NCBI RefSeq assembly: GCF_003003355.1
Contig: NZ_PVTQ01000001.1
Location: 62,001-126,000 of the forward strand
Reading direction: 5' to 3'
Origin: Donghicola tyrosinivorans
GTDB taxonomy: Bacteria; Pseudomonadota; Alphaproteobacteria; Rhodobacterales; Rhodobacteraceae
DNA length: 64,000 nucleotides
Position numbers and translations under genes: made by a program
Notes under the pieces: model-generated
The model's database searches: none
What the model was told of the DNA's origin: nothing
Seen by the model: only the letters and a program-made list of their open reading frames with translations
In this document: piece by piece, positions 20,818-29,099 of the stretch
How the letters are laid out: each line of letters begins with the position of its first letter
Numbering within the stretch: position 1 is the first letter of the stretch

Positions 20818-21330
20818 ATGATCGGGCGGACGATTGCATTGGCAGGGGGATTGGTCGGGGCAATTGGTTTGTCGCAATTCCCCGAATTCTCTCAACAGTA
20901 CCGGCAACGCCTTGGCGGGGCAGTGGATGAGTTGCGCGTTGTGGTCGCGGACTTTGATGCTTCGGCGGCGGGGGCAGGGCTGACGCGGGAAGAGGCATTG
21001 GCGCAGCTGGTTGGAACGGCGTTTCTGGATGCGCGTGCGACGGACATGCGACGTGTGTTTGCGCGGTCAGAGAGGCTATCAGCTGATTTGGCGGCGCTGG
21101 AAGGGGCGGGGCCGTTTCTGCGCCTTTATGAAGTTGGCCGGTTTCACGATAGTTTCATTCTGGCGCGGGCGTGGCAGGCTTATCGGCCTGCGGTGCCTTT
21201 GACATTTGAGGGGCTTGTCATGGCAGGTATGGGCGCGTTGGCCGGATTTAGCGGGGTTCGGCTGGTCTTGGGTGCGTTTTCGGGGCTTTTCGCGCGGCTT
21301 CGTCGGTATGCTGGCGGCACCGTGACTTGA
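20818..21330 (+). CDS. DUF2937 family membrane protein
   Basis: A 170-residue protein of unknown function with an N-terminal hydrophobic segment (residues ~4-20) and a second near 125-145 (LVMAGMGALAGFSGVRLVLG), so probably two membrane spans around a periplasmic helical part. ATG at 20818 follows AGGAACG. The length and the Phe-rich QFPEFSQQYRQRLGGAVDEL segment match the DUF2937 family. It sits between proS and lolC on the same strand. Confidence 0.75.
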   Translation: MIGRTIALAGGLVGAIGLSQFPEFSQQYRQRLGGAVDELRVVVADFDASAAGAGLTREEALAQLVGTAFLDARATDMRRVFARSERLSADLAALEGAGPFLRLYEVGRFHDSFILARAWQAYRPAVPLTFEGLVMAGMGALAGFSGVRLVLGAFSGLFARLRRYAGGTVT

Positions 21331-21379
21331 CCCCGCGGGCGGGGGATGCACATCTGTCGCCAACTGATTGAGGACTATG

Positions 21380-22666
21380 ATGCGTAGAACGCCCCCTCCC
21401 TTTGCTGCTTATGAATTCATGATTGCCTGGCGGTACTTGCGCGCCAAACGGGCAGAAGGCGGGGTCAGTGTGATGACCTGGATCAGCCTTGTCGGGATCA
21501 CTTTGGCCGTGTTTGCTCTGATCGCGACTTTGGCCGTGCGGTCAGGGTTTCGGGACGAATTTGTGGACACCATTCTGGGGTCGAACGCACATATCACCGT
21601 TTACAATGCAATTGAGGTCGACGCGAACGGGCGCACCAGCCGGACAATTGGGGATTATGCTGATATGGCCGCGCGGGTAGCTGACGTTCCGGGCGTGACC
21701 CGTGTCGCGCCCTTGGTGAAGGGCCAAGTCATGGTGACGGCTAACGCAAAGAATGCGGGCGTCGAGGTCTACGGGATTGCCTATGACGATCTGCTGACGA
21801 TCCCGCGTATCGTCGAGCCTGAGGCAAAAGAGGGCCGGATTGAGGACTTCGCCTCTGGTGTGGCCATTGGATCCGGTGTGGCGCGTGAATTGGGCGTTCA
21901 GGTGGGCTCGAAGATCAAGCTGATCTCGCCCGAGGGGGTGAAAACGCCCTTCGGCACTAGCCCGCGGGTGAAGGCCTATGACGTGGTCTATATCTTCACG
22001 GCTGGCCGCTACGATATTGATCGCACTCGGGTCTATATGCCGTTTGAAGAGGCGCAGGCCTATTTCAACCGAACCGGCGTTGCCGATGAGTTGGAGGTGA
22101 TGGTCACGGATCCCGATAGCGTTGACGGGTTGATCATTCCGATCCTGCAGGCTGCCGGAGAGCGGGCTTTGGTCTGGACATGGCGCGATGCGAGCGGGTC
22201 GTTCCTGCGGGCGCTTGAGGTTGAGGATAATGTGATGTTCGTGATCCTCTCGATCCTCGTGCTGATTGCCGCGATGAACATCACGAGCGGTTTGATTATG
22301 CTGGTGAAAAACAAGGGGCGCGACATCGGGATTTTGCGGACCATGGGTCTGACCGAGGGCGCCGTACTGCGGGTGTTTTTCATTTGCGGGGCGTTCACCG
22401 GTGTGATCGGTACCGCGATGGGCGTGCTGCTGGGATGCCTTTTTGCCCTATATATTGATCCGATCTTTGCCACAGTAAACTACATGATGGGTGGCGGGGT
22501 GTGGGACCCATCGATACGGGGGATATATGCTTTGCCGGCGAAATTGGAATTTGATGATGTTTTGAGCGCGGTTTTGTTGTCTTTGTCGCTGAGTTTTATC
22601 GTCACGATCTTTCCGGCGCGGCGGGCGGCGCGGATGAATCCGGTGGAGGCATTGCGCTATGAGTGA
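21380..22666 (+). CDS. lolC: Lipoprotein-releasing ABC transporter permease LolC/LolE
   Basis: Inner-membrane subunit that with LolD frees outer-membrane lipoproteins to LolA. Starts: ATG 21380 is best spaced from the GAGG at 21370, with ATG 21377 possible. The 428 residues show the N-terminal [11 protein letters not shown]-like motif ([11 protein letters not shown]), one membrane span, a MacB-like periplasmic core (~50-260), and three C-terminal spans (FtsX domain) around [17 protein letters not shown], the coupling-helix region. The last eight bases overlap lolD. Only one permease gene is present, as in organisms with a LolF-type homodimer. Confidence 0.93.
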   Translation: MRRTPPPFAAYEFMIAWRYLRAKRAEGGVSVMTWISLVGITLAVFALIATLAVRSGFRDEFVDTILGSNAHITVYNAIEVDANGRTSRTIGDYADMAARVADVPGVTRVAPLVKGQVMVTANAKNAGVEVYGIAYDDLLTIPRIVEPEAKEGRIEDFASGVAIGSGVARELGVQVGSKIKLISPEGVKTPFGTSPRVKAYDVVYIFTAGRYDIDRTRVYMPFEEAQAYFNRTGVADELEVMVTDPDSVDGLIIPILQAAGERALVWTWRDASGSFLRALEVEDNVMFVILSILVLIAAMNITSGLIMLVKNKGRDIGILRTMGLTEGAVLRVFFICGAFTGVIGTAMGVLLGCLFALYIDPIFATVNYMMGGGVWDPSIRGIYALPAKLEFDDVLSAVLLSLSLSFIVTIFPARRAARMNPVEALRYE

Positions 22667-23336
22667 GGCTGTGCTGCGCCTTCAGGGCATCGAAAAGGTT
22701 TACAAGCGCGGTGAGGCCGGTGAGGTGGCCGTGTTGCAGGGGGCCGATCTGGTTTTGCAGAAGGGTGAGGTTGTTGCCCTTGTTGCGCCCTCTGGATCGG
22801 GGAAATCCACGCTGCTGCATATTGCTGGTCTGCTGGATACGCCGGACGCTGGCACGGTCGAGATCGCCGGAGAGGATGTGACGGGCGCGGGGGATCGGCA
22901 GCGGACTTTGGTGCGGCGGCGGGACTTGGGGTTTGTGTACCAGTTCCACCATCTGCTGCCCGAGTTTACGGCGCTGGAGAATATCGTGCTGCCGCAACTG
23001 GCCGAGGGCGTGCGGGAGAAGGACGCCAAGCTGCACGCGGAAAAACTGTTGGATCACATGGGCCTAGCTGGGCGCATGGAGCATCGTCCCGGCGCGCTGT
23101 CGGGGGGCGAGCAGCAGCGGGTGGCGATTGCGCGGGCGCTTGCGAACGGGCCTAAGGTGCTGTTGGCAGACGAGCCGACGGGCAATCTGGACCCTGCGAC
23201 CAGTGATCGGGTGTTCGCCGCGCTGATGGATCTGGTGCGGGAGACGGGGCTGGCGGCGCTGATTGCGACGCACAACCCCGATCTGGCGGCCAAGATGGAC
23301 CGGACTGTGACGCTGGACGGCGGCCAGCTGCGCTAA
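22659..23336 (+). CDS. lolD: Lipoprotein-releasing ABC transporter ATPase LolD
   Basis: Cytoplasmic ATPase powering lipoprotein release. The 225-residue ABC protein has Walker [10 protein letters not shown] (~46-54), Q-loop [13 protein letters not shown] with the LolD/MacB-type spacing, signature [15 protein letters not shown] (~140-154), Walker [13 protein letters not shown] and the His switch ATHN. Start ATG lies inside the 3' end of lolC (eight-base overlap), so the pair is translationally coupled. Confidence 0.95.
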   Translation: MSEAVLRLQGIEKVYKRGEAGEVAVLQGADLVLQKGEVVALVAPSGSGKSTLLHIAGLLDTPDAGTVEIAGEDVTGAGDRQRTLVRRRDLGFVYQFHHLLPEFTALENIVLPQLAEGVREKDAKLHAEKLLDHMGLAGRMEHRPGALSGGEQQRVAIARALANGPKVLLADEPTGNLDPATSDRVFAALMDLVRETGLAALIATHNPDLAAKMDRTVTLDGGQLR

Positions 23337-23344
23337 CCTATCCT

Positions 23345-23549
23345 TGCGGATATAAACCACTCGCGAAAGAGACAAAGATTTGACCTTGCGAGAGGTGGTA
23401 ACTGCGCTGGGCAAATCTTAACTATTGGGTATGGGGATGCTTGAGGCGCCGTCATCCCGGTAGGCGCTGATGGTGTCAACTCGCGAGACTTTTGTTTCGC
23501 CTCCAGAACTCGACCTTACACCCTGGGCCTTGGCTCAGGGTATTTTTTT
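23345..23549 (+). ncRNA. Candidate structured RNA after lolD (weak)
   Basis: A gene-free stretch with three successive inverted repeats: ACCACTCGC near 23356 with GCGAGAGGTGGT near 23390; GGGATG/CATCCC and nested GCGCC/GGCGC around 23433-23470; and the T-rich terminator at 23521-23549. It could be a small RNA or merely the long 3' end of the lolCD transcript. I could not match it to tmRNA, 6S or SRP RNA. Confidence 0.3.
23521..23549 (+). terminator. Rho-independent terminator
   Basis: CCCTGGGC (23521-23528) pairs with GCTCAGGG (23533-23540) through one G-U, four-base loop, then TA and seven T. Ends the lolCD transcript or a small RNA. Confidence 0.85.
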
Positions 23550-23564
23550 GCCTGCTGGTTTAGG

Positions 23565-23586
23565 TATGGCAAACATATGGCAAACG
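23565..23586. repeat. 11-bp tandem repeat TATGGCAAAC(A/G)
   Basis: Two adjacent copies of TATGGCAAAC followed by A or G, at 23565-23575 and 23576-23586, 15 bases after a terminator and at the edge of an A+T-rich islet. Short direct repeats of this sort occur at integrase arm sites, but no integrase gene is present. Confidence 0.5.
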
Positions 23587-23655
23587 TACTGACGTTGGGT
23601 GTATCTGATGGGAACGGATGTGTGCTTTAATGAATCGATATGGTGAGAATAGACT

Positions 23656-24585
23656 TCAAAATATTTTCTTTCTTTCGATTGGCTTCTCTATTGTATTCAT
23701 CTGATTGAGAAGTTTCATGTTGCCTTTGATGACGTCTGAAATATAGTTTTCGTATTTGTAGTATTCGTTTGAGTTGTTTAGCCTTAGGTGGTGCGAGTTT
23801 ATCCCGTAAGGATCTGCGCAAATTAAAAATAGGCTTTGATCAGTCTTGCCATTTTTGTTTGTGTGAGTGATTTTTATAGGTGCGAACCAGTTCCCGTCTG
23901 GTAAGTGGTCTATTCTTATGCCAAAGGCAGCATATTGGTCAGATTTCAAGATTGGTACGCGAAATCCATTTTTGAACCTAAATGAATTTTCCTTGCATTC
24001 CAAAGAGCAATTGCCTTGGCCTGTTTCATCGTACTCTCTGCATAATTCGACGAAAACATCATTTGCAGTATTTCCTAGAGACTGGATGAAAAAATCCACA
24101 AGCGTCTCAGTATTGCTAAACGGCCCCAGTTTTGGGTTCGACGACGATTCAATTTTCGCGGAGTGAACACGTACATCCACAATCTGGATAGTTGCTCGTG
24201 CACTTTGAATTGCTTGCTTGTGTCGAAGCTCAAAGTCTAATTTCATAATTTGTCTTTGCTTCTCAGCGTTTTGCTCGAGACGTTCTTGGCTTTTTGAAGT
24301 TCTTTCGACCGCATATGCTTGGTCAGCGTTCGCGCTTGCTGTAGCATGGAGTTCTTCGTTGCTAATTCTTAGCTGCTCCCCTTGCTGTTGGTACCCGAGA
24401 ATAAGCCAGAAAAAGGCCAGAGGACCAGTTGCGCCTGCGAAGAAATCTCCCCATTCGTTCGGGGCCATTGCATGGTAGACATCCCAATATATGTAGATTC
24501 GAGCTACGATGTAGGTTGTCACCGCTGTGGTTATAAATGTGGCAAGGATTCTGATAGTCTCTGCTTTGAATTTCTGAGTGGCCAT
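23656..24585 (-). CDS. Unknown membrane/coiled-coil protein, A+T-rich islet
   Basis: A 309-residue protein with two N-terminal hydrophobic segments (residues ~10-32 and ~48-65), then a predicted coiled coil (~68-120, NEELHATASANADQAY, QERLEQNAEKQRQ), and a C-terminal mostly beta-like domain with several Cys. The block GDFFAGATGPLAFFWLILGY followed by QQQGEQLR is shared by a loose family of accessory-genome proteins of unknown function. ATG at 24585 shares one base with the parE stop (TGATG). Base composition and codon use (many A/T third positions) differ sharply from both neighbours, suggesting transfer. No function assigned. Confidence 0.75.
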   Translation of the reverse strand: MATQKFKAETIRILATFITTAVTTYIVARIYIYWDVYHAMAPNEWGDFFAGATGPLAFFWLILGYQQQGEQLRISNEELHATASANADQAYAVERTSKSQERLEQNAEKQRQIMKLDFELRHKQAIQSARATIQIVDVRVHSAKIESSSNPKLGPFSNTETLVDFFIQSLGNTANDVFVELCREYDETGQGNCSLECKENSFRFKNGFRVPILKSDQYAAFGIRIDHLPDGNWFAPIKITHTNKNGKTDQSLFLICADPYGINSHHLRLNNSNEYYKYENYISDVIKGNMKLLNQMNTIEKPIERKKIF

Positions 24586-26543
24586 CAAACATCCACATCC
24601 TCGACGAACTTCGCGTTCTCCTGAATGTACTCGAAACGCAGTTCGGGCTTTTTGCCCATGAGACGCTCGACCAGATCGCCGGTTTCGCCGGGGGTGTCCT
24701 CGTCAATCGACACGCGAATGAGCTGCCGCGTGGCGGGGTTCATGGTGGTGTCTTTGAGGTCTTTGGCGTCCATCTCACCCAGACCTTTAAAACGGCTGAC
24801 ATCAATCTTGCCGCGGCCGCCGAGGCCTTTTTTCAGCCAGTGGTCCCGCTCGGCCTCATCCTGACAGTAGACGCGGTGCGCCCCTTGGGTCAGGCGATAG
24901 AGCGGCGGGCAGGCCAGATAGAGGTGGCCGTGGTCAATCATCGGCCGCATCTGGGTAAAGAAGAAGGTCATCAGCAGCGCGGCGATGTGGGCGCCGTCCA
25001 CGTCCGCATCGGTCATGATGATGATTTTGTCGTAGCGCAGGTCATCCACGTTGAACTTGCTGCCAAGGCCAACCCCCAGCGCCTGTGACAGATCGCTGAT
25101 TTCTTGGTTGCTGCCCAGTTTCGAACTGGCGGCCCCCAGAACGTTCAGGATTTTCCCGCGCAGGGGCAGGAGGGCCTGGGTTTTCCGGTCACGGGCCATT
25201 TTGGCAGAGCCGCCGGCCGAGTCGCCCTCGACCAGAAACAGTTCGGTGCCGTCGCGGTTGGTGGCCGAACAGTCCACCAGCTTGCCCGGTAGGCGCAGTT
25301 TCTTGGTGGCGGTTTTGCGGGCGGTCTCTTTTTCCTGACGGCGGCGGAGGCGTTCTTCGGCACGCAGGACGAGGAAATCAAGGATGGCGCCTGCGGATTT
25401 GGTGTCAGCGGCGAGCCAGTTGTCGAAGTGGTCGCGGACCGAGTTTTCCACCCATTTGGCGGCTTCTTCGGTGGAGAGGCGGTCTTTGGTCTGGCCGACG
25501 AAAGAGGGTTCGCGGATGAAGATCGACAGGAGGGCGCAGCCGCCGGTGATCAGGTCTTCGCGGGTGATTTGCGCGGCCTTTTTGTTGTTCGCCAGTTCCC
25601 CGTAGGCGCGGATGCCTTTGAGGATTGCCGCCCAGAAGCCGGTCTCATGGGTGCCGCCTTCGGGGGTGGGAACGGTGTTGGTGTAGGACTGGATGTAGCC
25701 ATCGCGCATGGGCGTCCAGTTGATTGCCCACTCGACCGAGCCGGGGACGTTGAATTTGTCCTGAAAGCTGACTTTGCCCGCGAAGGGGCGGTCGGAGTAG
25801 GTGGTGACACCTTTCAGGGATTCGTTGAGGAAGTCCGAGAGGCCGTTGGGGAAGTGGAAGGTAGCTTCCAGCGGGGTCTCGTTGTCGTTGACGGCGGTTT
25901 TCCAGCGGATTTCAACGCCCGAGAAGAGGTAGGCCTTGGAGCGGACCATCTTGAAGAGGCGGGCAGGCTTGAGTTTGAGCGAGCCGAAGATCTCGGGGTC
26001 GGCGTGGAAGGTGACGGTGGTGCCGCGGCGGTTGGGGGCGGCGCCGATTTTCTCGACCGGGCCTTGGGGGACGCCGCGGGAGAAGCGCTGTTCGAACAGT
26101 TCCTTGTTCTTGGCGACCTGCACGATCATCAAATCGGAGAGGGCGTTCACCACCGAGGAGCCGACGCCGTTGAGGCCGCCGGAGGTGGAGTAGGCTTTGT
26201 TCGAGAATTTGCCGCCTGCGTGGAGGGTGCAGAGGATGACCTCGAGCGCGGATTTGCCCGGGAATTTGGGGTGCGGGTCGATCGGGATGCCGCGGCCGTT
26301 GTCGCGGACGGTGATCGAGTGATCCTCATGCAGTTCCACTTCGATGCGGGTGGCGTGGCCAGCGACCGCTTCGTCCATGGAGTTGTCGAGGATTTCAGCC
26401 ACCATGTGGTGCAGGGCGCGTTCGTCCGTGCCGCCGATATACATGCCGGGGCGCTTGCGCACGGGTTCCAGACCCTCGAGCACCTCAATGGAGGAGGCGT
26501 CATAGGTTTCCGCTTCGGTCCCGTGGAGAAGATCGTCGGACAT
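24585..26543 (-). CDS. parE: DNA topoisomerase IV subunit B
   Basis: ATPase subunit of the decatenating type II topoisomerase. In 652 residues: GHKL ATPase motifs (EILDNSMDEAVAGHA, DNGRGIPIDPHP, GLNGVGSSVVNALS), transducer domain, and TOPRIM motifs LFLVEGDSAGGSA and MTDADVDGAHIAALL; the C-terminus lacks the GyrB insertion, favouring ParE. Starts at ATG 26543. Its stop codon overlaps the start of the A+T-rich downstream gene, an odd partner for a core gene. Confidence 0.97.
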   Translation of the reverse strand: MSDDLLHGTEAETYDASSIEVLEGLEPVRKRPGMYIGGTDERALHHMVAEILDNSMDEAVAGHATRIEVELHEDHSITVRDNGRGIPIDPHPKFPGKSALEVILCTLHAGGKFSNKAYSTSGGLNGVGSSVVNALSDLMIVQVAKNKELFEQRFSRGVPQGPVEKIGAAPNRRGTTVTFHADPEIFGSLKLKPARLFKMVRSKAYLFSGVEIRWKTAVNDNETPLEATFHFPNGLSDFLNESLKGVTTYSDRPFAGKVSFQDKFNVPGSVEWAINWTPMRDGYIQSYTNTVPTPEGGTHETGFWAAILKGIRAYGELANNKKAAQITREDLITGGCALLSIFIREPSFVGQTKDRLSTEEAAKWVENSVRDHFDNWLAADTKSAGAILDFLVLRAEERLRRRQEKETARKTATKKLRLPGKLVDCSATNRDGTELFLVEGDSAGGSAKMARDRKTQALLPLRGKILNVLGAASSKLGSNQEISDLSQALGVGLGSKFNVDDLRYDKIIIMTDADVDGAHIAALLMTFFFTQMRPMIDHGHLYLACPPLYRLTQGAHRVYCQDEAERDHWLKKGLGGRGKIDVSRFKGLGEMDAKDLKDTTMNPATRQLIRVSIDEDTPGETGDLVERLMGKKPELRFEYIQENAKFVEDVDV

Positions 26544-26647
26544 GCTGCTCGCTTTCTTTGGTAGCTTTGGGAGCTAGAGATACAGCAGCTTGTGGGCGGG
26601 GGGCAAGACGGGCAAGGCGGATGGTGTGTTTGGCGCGGGTTCGCTGT

Positions 26648-26669
26648 GAGTATTTTGGTCAAGAAGAAG
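26648..26669 (+). repeat. Dispersed GTATTT motif, copy 3
   Basis: GAGTATTTTGGTCAAGAAGA plus AG, upstream of parE (reverse orientation relative to that gene's transcription). Confidence 0.5.
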
Positions 26670-26725
26670 GCCGCGGGGCCGTGCGGTATGAGTGGCTGGT
26701 GCTGTGGGGCGGCCCTTGGGGAGAT

Positions 26726-26747
26726 GAGTATTTTTGCAATAAAGAAG
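26726..26747 (+). repeat. Dispersed GTATTT motif, copy 4
   Basis: GAGTATTTTTGCAATAAAGA plus AG, 31 bases past the 3' end of the small transporter gene on the minus strand. Only about 80 bases from copy 3. Confidence 0.5.
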
Positions 26748-26778
26748 TTGTGGGCGTTGGGCGTGGAAGCGGTCTGCC

Positions 26779-27114
26779 TTAGGCGCGGTGGGACATAAGG
26801 ATCAGTGCGCCGACGGCCAGCGTGATGCCGATGATGTCGCGGGCTGTGAGGCTTTCGCCGAAGGCGGTGACGCCGAGGGCCGTGAGGGCCAGAAGCGTGA
26901 AGATGGCCGCAGCGACGGCCATTTGCGCCAGTGTGATGTGGTGCATGGCCGCAAACCAGAGCGCGGCCGAGACGGCGTAGAGGGCGCAGGCCAGCAGCAC
27001 TTTCGGGGCGCCGAAGGTCAGGCCTTGGTCGGCGGCAAGTTTGATAAAGTAGTCTCCTGCGATGATCACAAGCGTTGCCAGCGCGCAGAAGACATAGCCG
27101 AGGGTCAGGCTCAT
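26779..27114 (-). CDS. Small DMT/EamA-type (SMR-like) transporter
   Basis: A 111-residue membrane protein with four predicted spans, the size of small multidrug resistance proteins. ATG at 27114 follows GGAGACC. Segments: LGYVFCALATLVIIAGDYFI, VLLACALYAVSAALWFAAMH, MAVAAAIFTLLALTALGVTA and IIGITLAVGALILM. The invariant SMR Glu in helix 1 is not evident (Asp21 may be equivalent), so it may belong to the EamA/4-TM DMT group. Substrate unknown. Confidence 0.75.
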   Translation of the reverse strand: MSLTLGYVFCALATLVIIAGDYFIKLAADQGLTFGAPKVLLACALYAVSAALWFAAMHHITLAQMAVAAAIFTLLALTALGVTAFGESLTARDIIGITLAVGALILMSHRA

Positions 27115-27409
27115 GGCGGGTCTCCAATCGGGTGTGATGTTTGATGATTGGTCGAGTGTAAGGGGCAGCGCGGGTCTGTGCCAAAGCTTGAGTCGCATGG
27201 GTGAGGAATACGTGACCCTTGCCCGCATAATTTTGCGGGGCTGCCCTTGGGGAATGTGCTGGAAAAGTCAGTTATGGCCTGCGCTTTCTGCAATCGCCTT
27301 ATTTTATTGGGGTTGGAGAGGGGCTGAGAAGATTCGGGTTTGACCCATCTCAAGGCGCGATTGTGCGTAGGGGTGCAGAATGTGGGCCTTGATGCGAAAG
27401 GAGCCTGAC

Positions 27410-28381
27410 ATGACCGAGACCCCTGTAACTGTGCTGGATGAGACCCCGATGGCGGATGCAGCCGCTGCGCCGTTGCCGGAGATCGGGCAAGAGGCCCCTG
27501 TGGAGTTGCGTAAGCCCCATGTGGCCAGCCCTGAAGAGGTCCGGAGGGCCTTCGAGACAGGCGAGTATCCTTACGACGTGAAGATGTCCCGTCGGGCCTA
27601 TGAGCGCGAGAAGGCCAAGTTGCAGGCAGAGTTGTTGAAGGTTCAGCTCTGGGCGCAAGAGACTGACCAGCGCTTTGTGATCCTGTTTGAAGGGCGCGAT
27701 GCAGCGGGCAAAGGGGGGACCATCAAGCGCTTTATGGAGCATCTGAACCCGCGGGCGGCCCGTGTGGTGGCGCTGAACAAGCCCACGTGGGAGGAATCCG
27801 GTCAGTGGTATTTCCAGCGCTATGTGAAAGAGCTGCCGACGGTAGGGGAAATGGTGTTCTATGACCGCAGTTGGTACAACCGCGCCGGTGTCGAGCGGGT
27901 CATGGGGTTCTGTGAGCCGAACGACTATCTGGAGTTCATGCGGCAGGCGCCGGAGTTGGAGCGGATGTTGGTACGCTCTGGGATTCGGCTGTACAAGTAC
28001 TGGTTCTCGGTCACGCAGGATGAGCAGAAGCGCCGCTTTGAGGCCCGTGAGACCGATCCGCTGAAGCGCTGGAAGCTGTCGCCCATCGATAAGGCCAGTC
28101 TGACCAAGTGGGATGATTACACCGAGGCGAAAGAGGCGATGTTCTTTTACACCGACACCGCCGATGCCCCTTGGACGATCGTCAAATCCAACGACAAGAA
28201 GCGTGCGCGGTTGAACTGCATGCGGCATTTCCTGAGCTCGATCGATTATCCGGGTAAGGACCATAAAGTTGTGCGTGCGCCCGATCCGTTGATTGTGGGT
28301 GGGGCCAGCCATGTGATCCACAAGTCCGAGCATATTCTGGGGTCGGCCTTGCATCCCGATCAGCGGCGCAGCGAGGGCTGA
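27410..28381 (+). CDS. ppk2: Polyphosphate kinase 2
   Basis: Uses polyphosphate to phosphorylate nucleoside diphosphates, regenerating GTP/ATP, or the reverse. ATG at 27410 follows AAAGGAGCC; 323 residues. The first ~50 residues are a low-complexity extension; the PPK2 core has Walker A FEGRDAAGKGGTIKRF (~97-112), the lid region, and Walker B FYDRSWYNRAGVE (~155-167), with SRRAYEREK upstream as in class I PPK2. Unrelated in fold to ppk at 15219-17393. Stands alone between transporter genes. Confidence 0.95.
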   Translation: MTETPVTVLDETPMADAAAAPLPEIGQEAPVELRKPHVASPEEVRRAFETGEYPYDVKMSRRAYEREKAKLQAELLKVQLWAQETDQRFVILFEGRDAAGKGGTIKRFMEHLNPRAARVVALNKPTWEESGQWYFQRYVKELPTVGEMVFYDRSWYNRAGVERVMGFCEPNDYLEFMRQAPELERMLVRSGIRLYKYWFSVTQDEQKRRFEARETDPLKRWKLSPIDKASLTKWDDYTEAKEAMFFYTDTADAPWTIVKSNDKKRARLNCMRHFLSSIDYPGKDHKVVRAPDPLIVGGASHVIHKSEHILGSALHPDQRRSEG

Positions 28382-28457
28382 GGCCTCACGGCAAATTCAG
28401 GCCGATCGGGGGGTCGGGCCGTTGCGCCGATGCGGCGCGCGGCCTAATTCTGCGCCT

Positions 28458-29099
28458 ATGAATTATCGTGTTTTGCAGATGGCGGCCCTTGGGGCGCTGA
28501 TGTTTGGGCCGGCCATTGCGCGGGCCCATCCGCATATCTTTATCGAAACCCGTTTGGTGGTGCGCACCGATGGCGCGGGTGCTGTCAGCGGCGTTGAGGT
28601 TCAGTGGACCTATGACGAGTTGTATTCGATGATGCTGCTGGATGAGATGGGGCTGGATCAGGACTATGACGGGGTTCTGGCAGATGGCGAGGCTGCGGCG
28701 TTGGACGGGTTCGATATGAACTGGCAGCCGGGCTATGCGGGCGATCTGTATCTTTGGCAGGGCGACGGGGCGCTGGAATTGGGCGCGCCCGAGCCTTTGG
28801 AAAGCGCATATGAAGGTGGCCGCGTGGTCAGCCGCCATTTCCGCCACTTAGCCGCGCCAGTATCGGGAGAGGTGCGGATCAAGGCCTATGATCCGACGTT
28901 CTACACGGCCTATGATCTGGGCGGCGGGGTAGATGTGCCTGAGGGCTGCGAGGTCTCGGTCATCGTAGCGGACATCAAGGCGGCGCAGGATAAGGCCAAC
29001 GCCTTGATCGAGGAATTGGGCATTCTGAACACCGATGTGGAATACCCCGAAGTGGGGGCCGAATTCGCGGATGAGGTAACTGTGTCATGCGGTGGCTAG
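28458..29099 (+). CDS. DUF1007 family secreted protein
   Basis: A 213-residue protein with a signal peptide (residues ~1-23, ending AIARA) followed at once by HPHIFIE, the His-containing mature N-terminus typical of DUF1007. Members sit beside NicO-type transporters and are presumed periplasmic metal-delivery or binding partners. Its last 13 bases overlap the transporter gene at 29087, so the two are coupled. Start ATG at 28458 lacks a strong ribosome site. Confidence 0.87.
   Translation: MNYRVLQMAALGALMFGPAIARAHPHIFIETRLVVRTDGAGAVSGVEVQWTYDELYSMMLLDEMGLDQDYDGVLADGEAAALDGFDMNWQPGYAGDLYLWQGDGALELGAPEPLESAYEGGRVVSRHFRHLAAPVSGEVRIKAYDPTFYTAYDLGGGVDVPEGCEVSVIVADIKAAQDKANALIEELGILNTDVEYPEVGAEFADEVTVSCGG

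Noticed and set aside
23337-23655. tmRNA or tRNA at the islet edge
   Set aside because: No CCA-type acceptor end, T-loop or cloverleaf could be formed.
25428-26564. Plus-strand open frame over parE
   Set aside because: Glycine/aspartate-rich shadow caused by high G+C third positions in parE.
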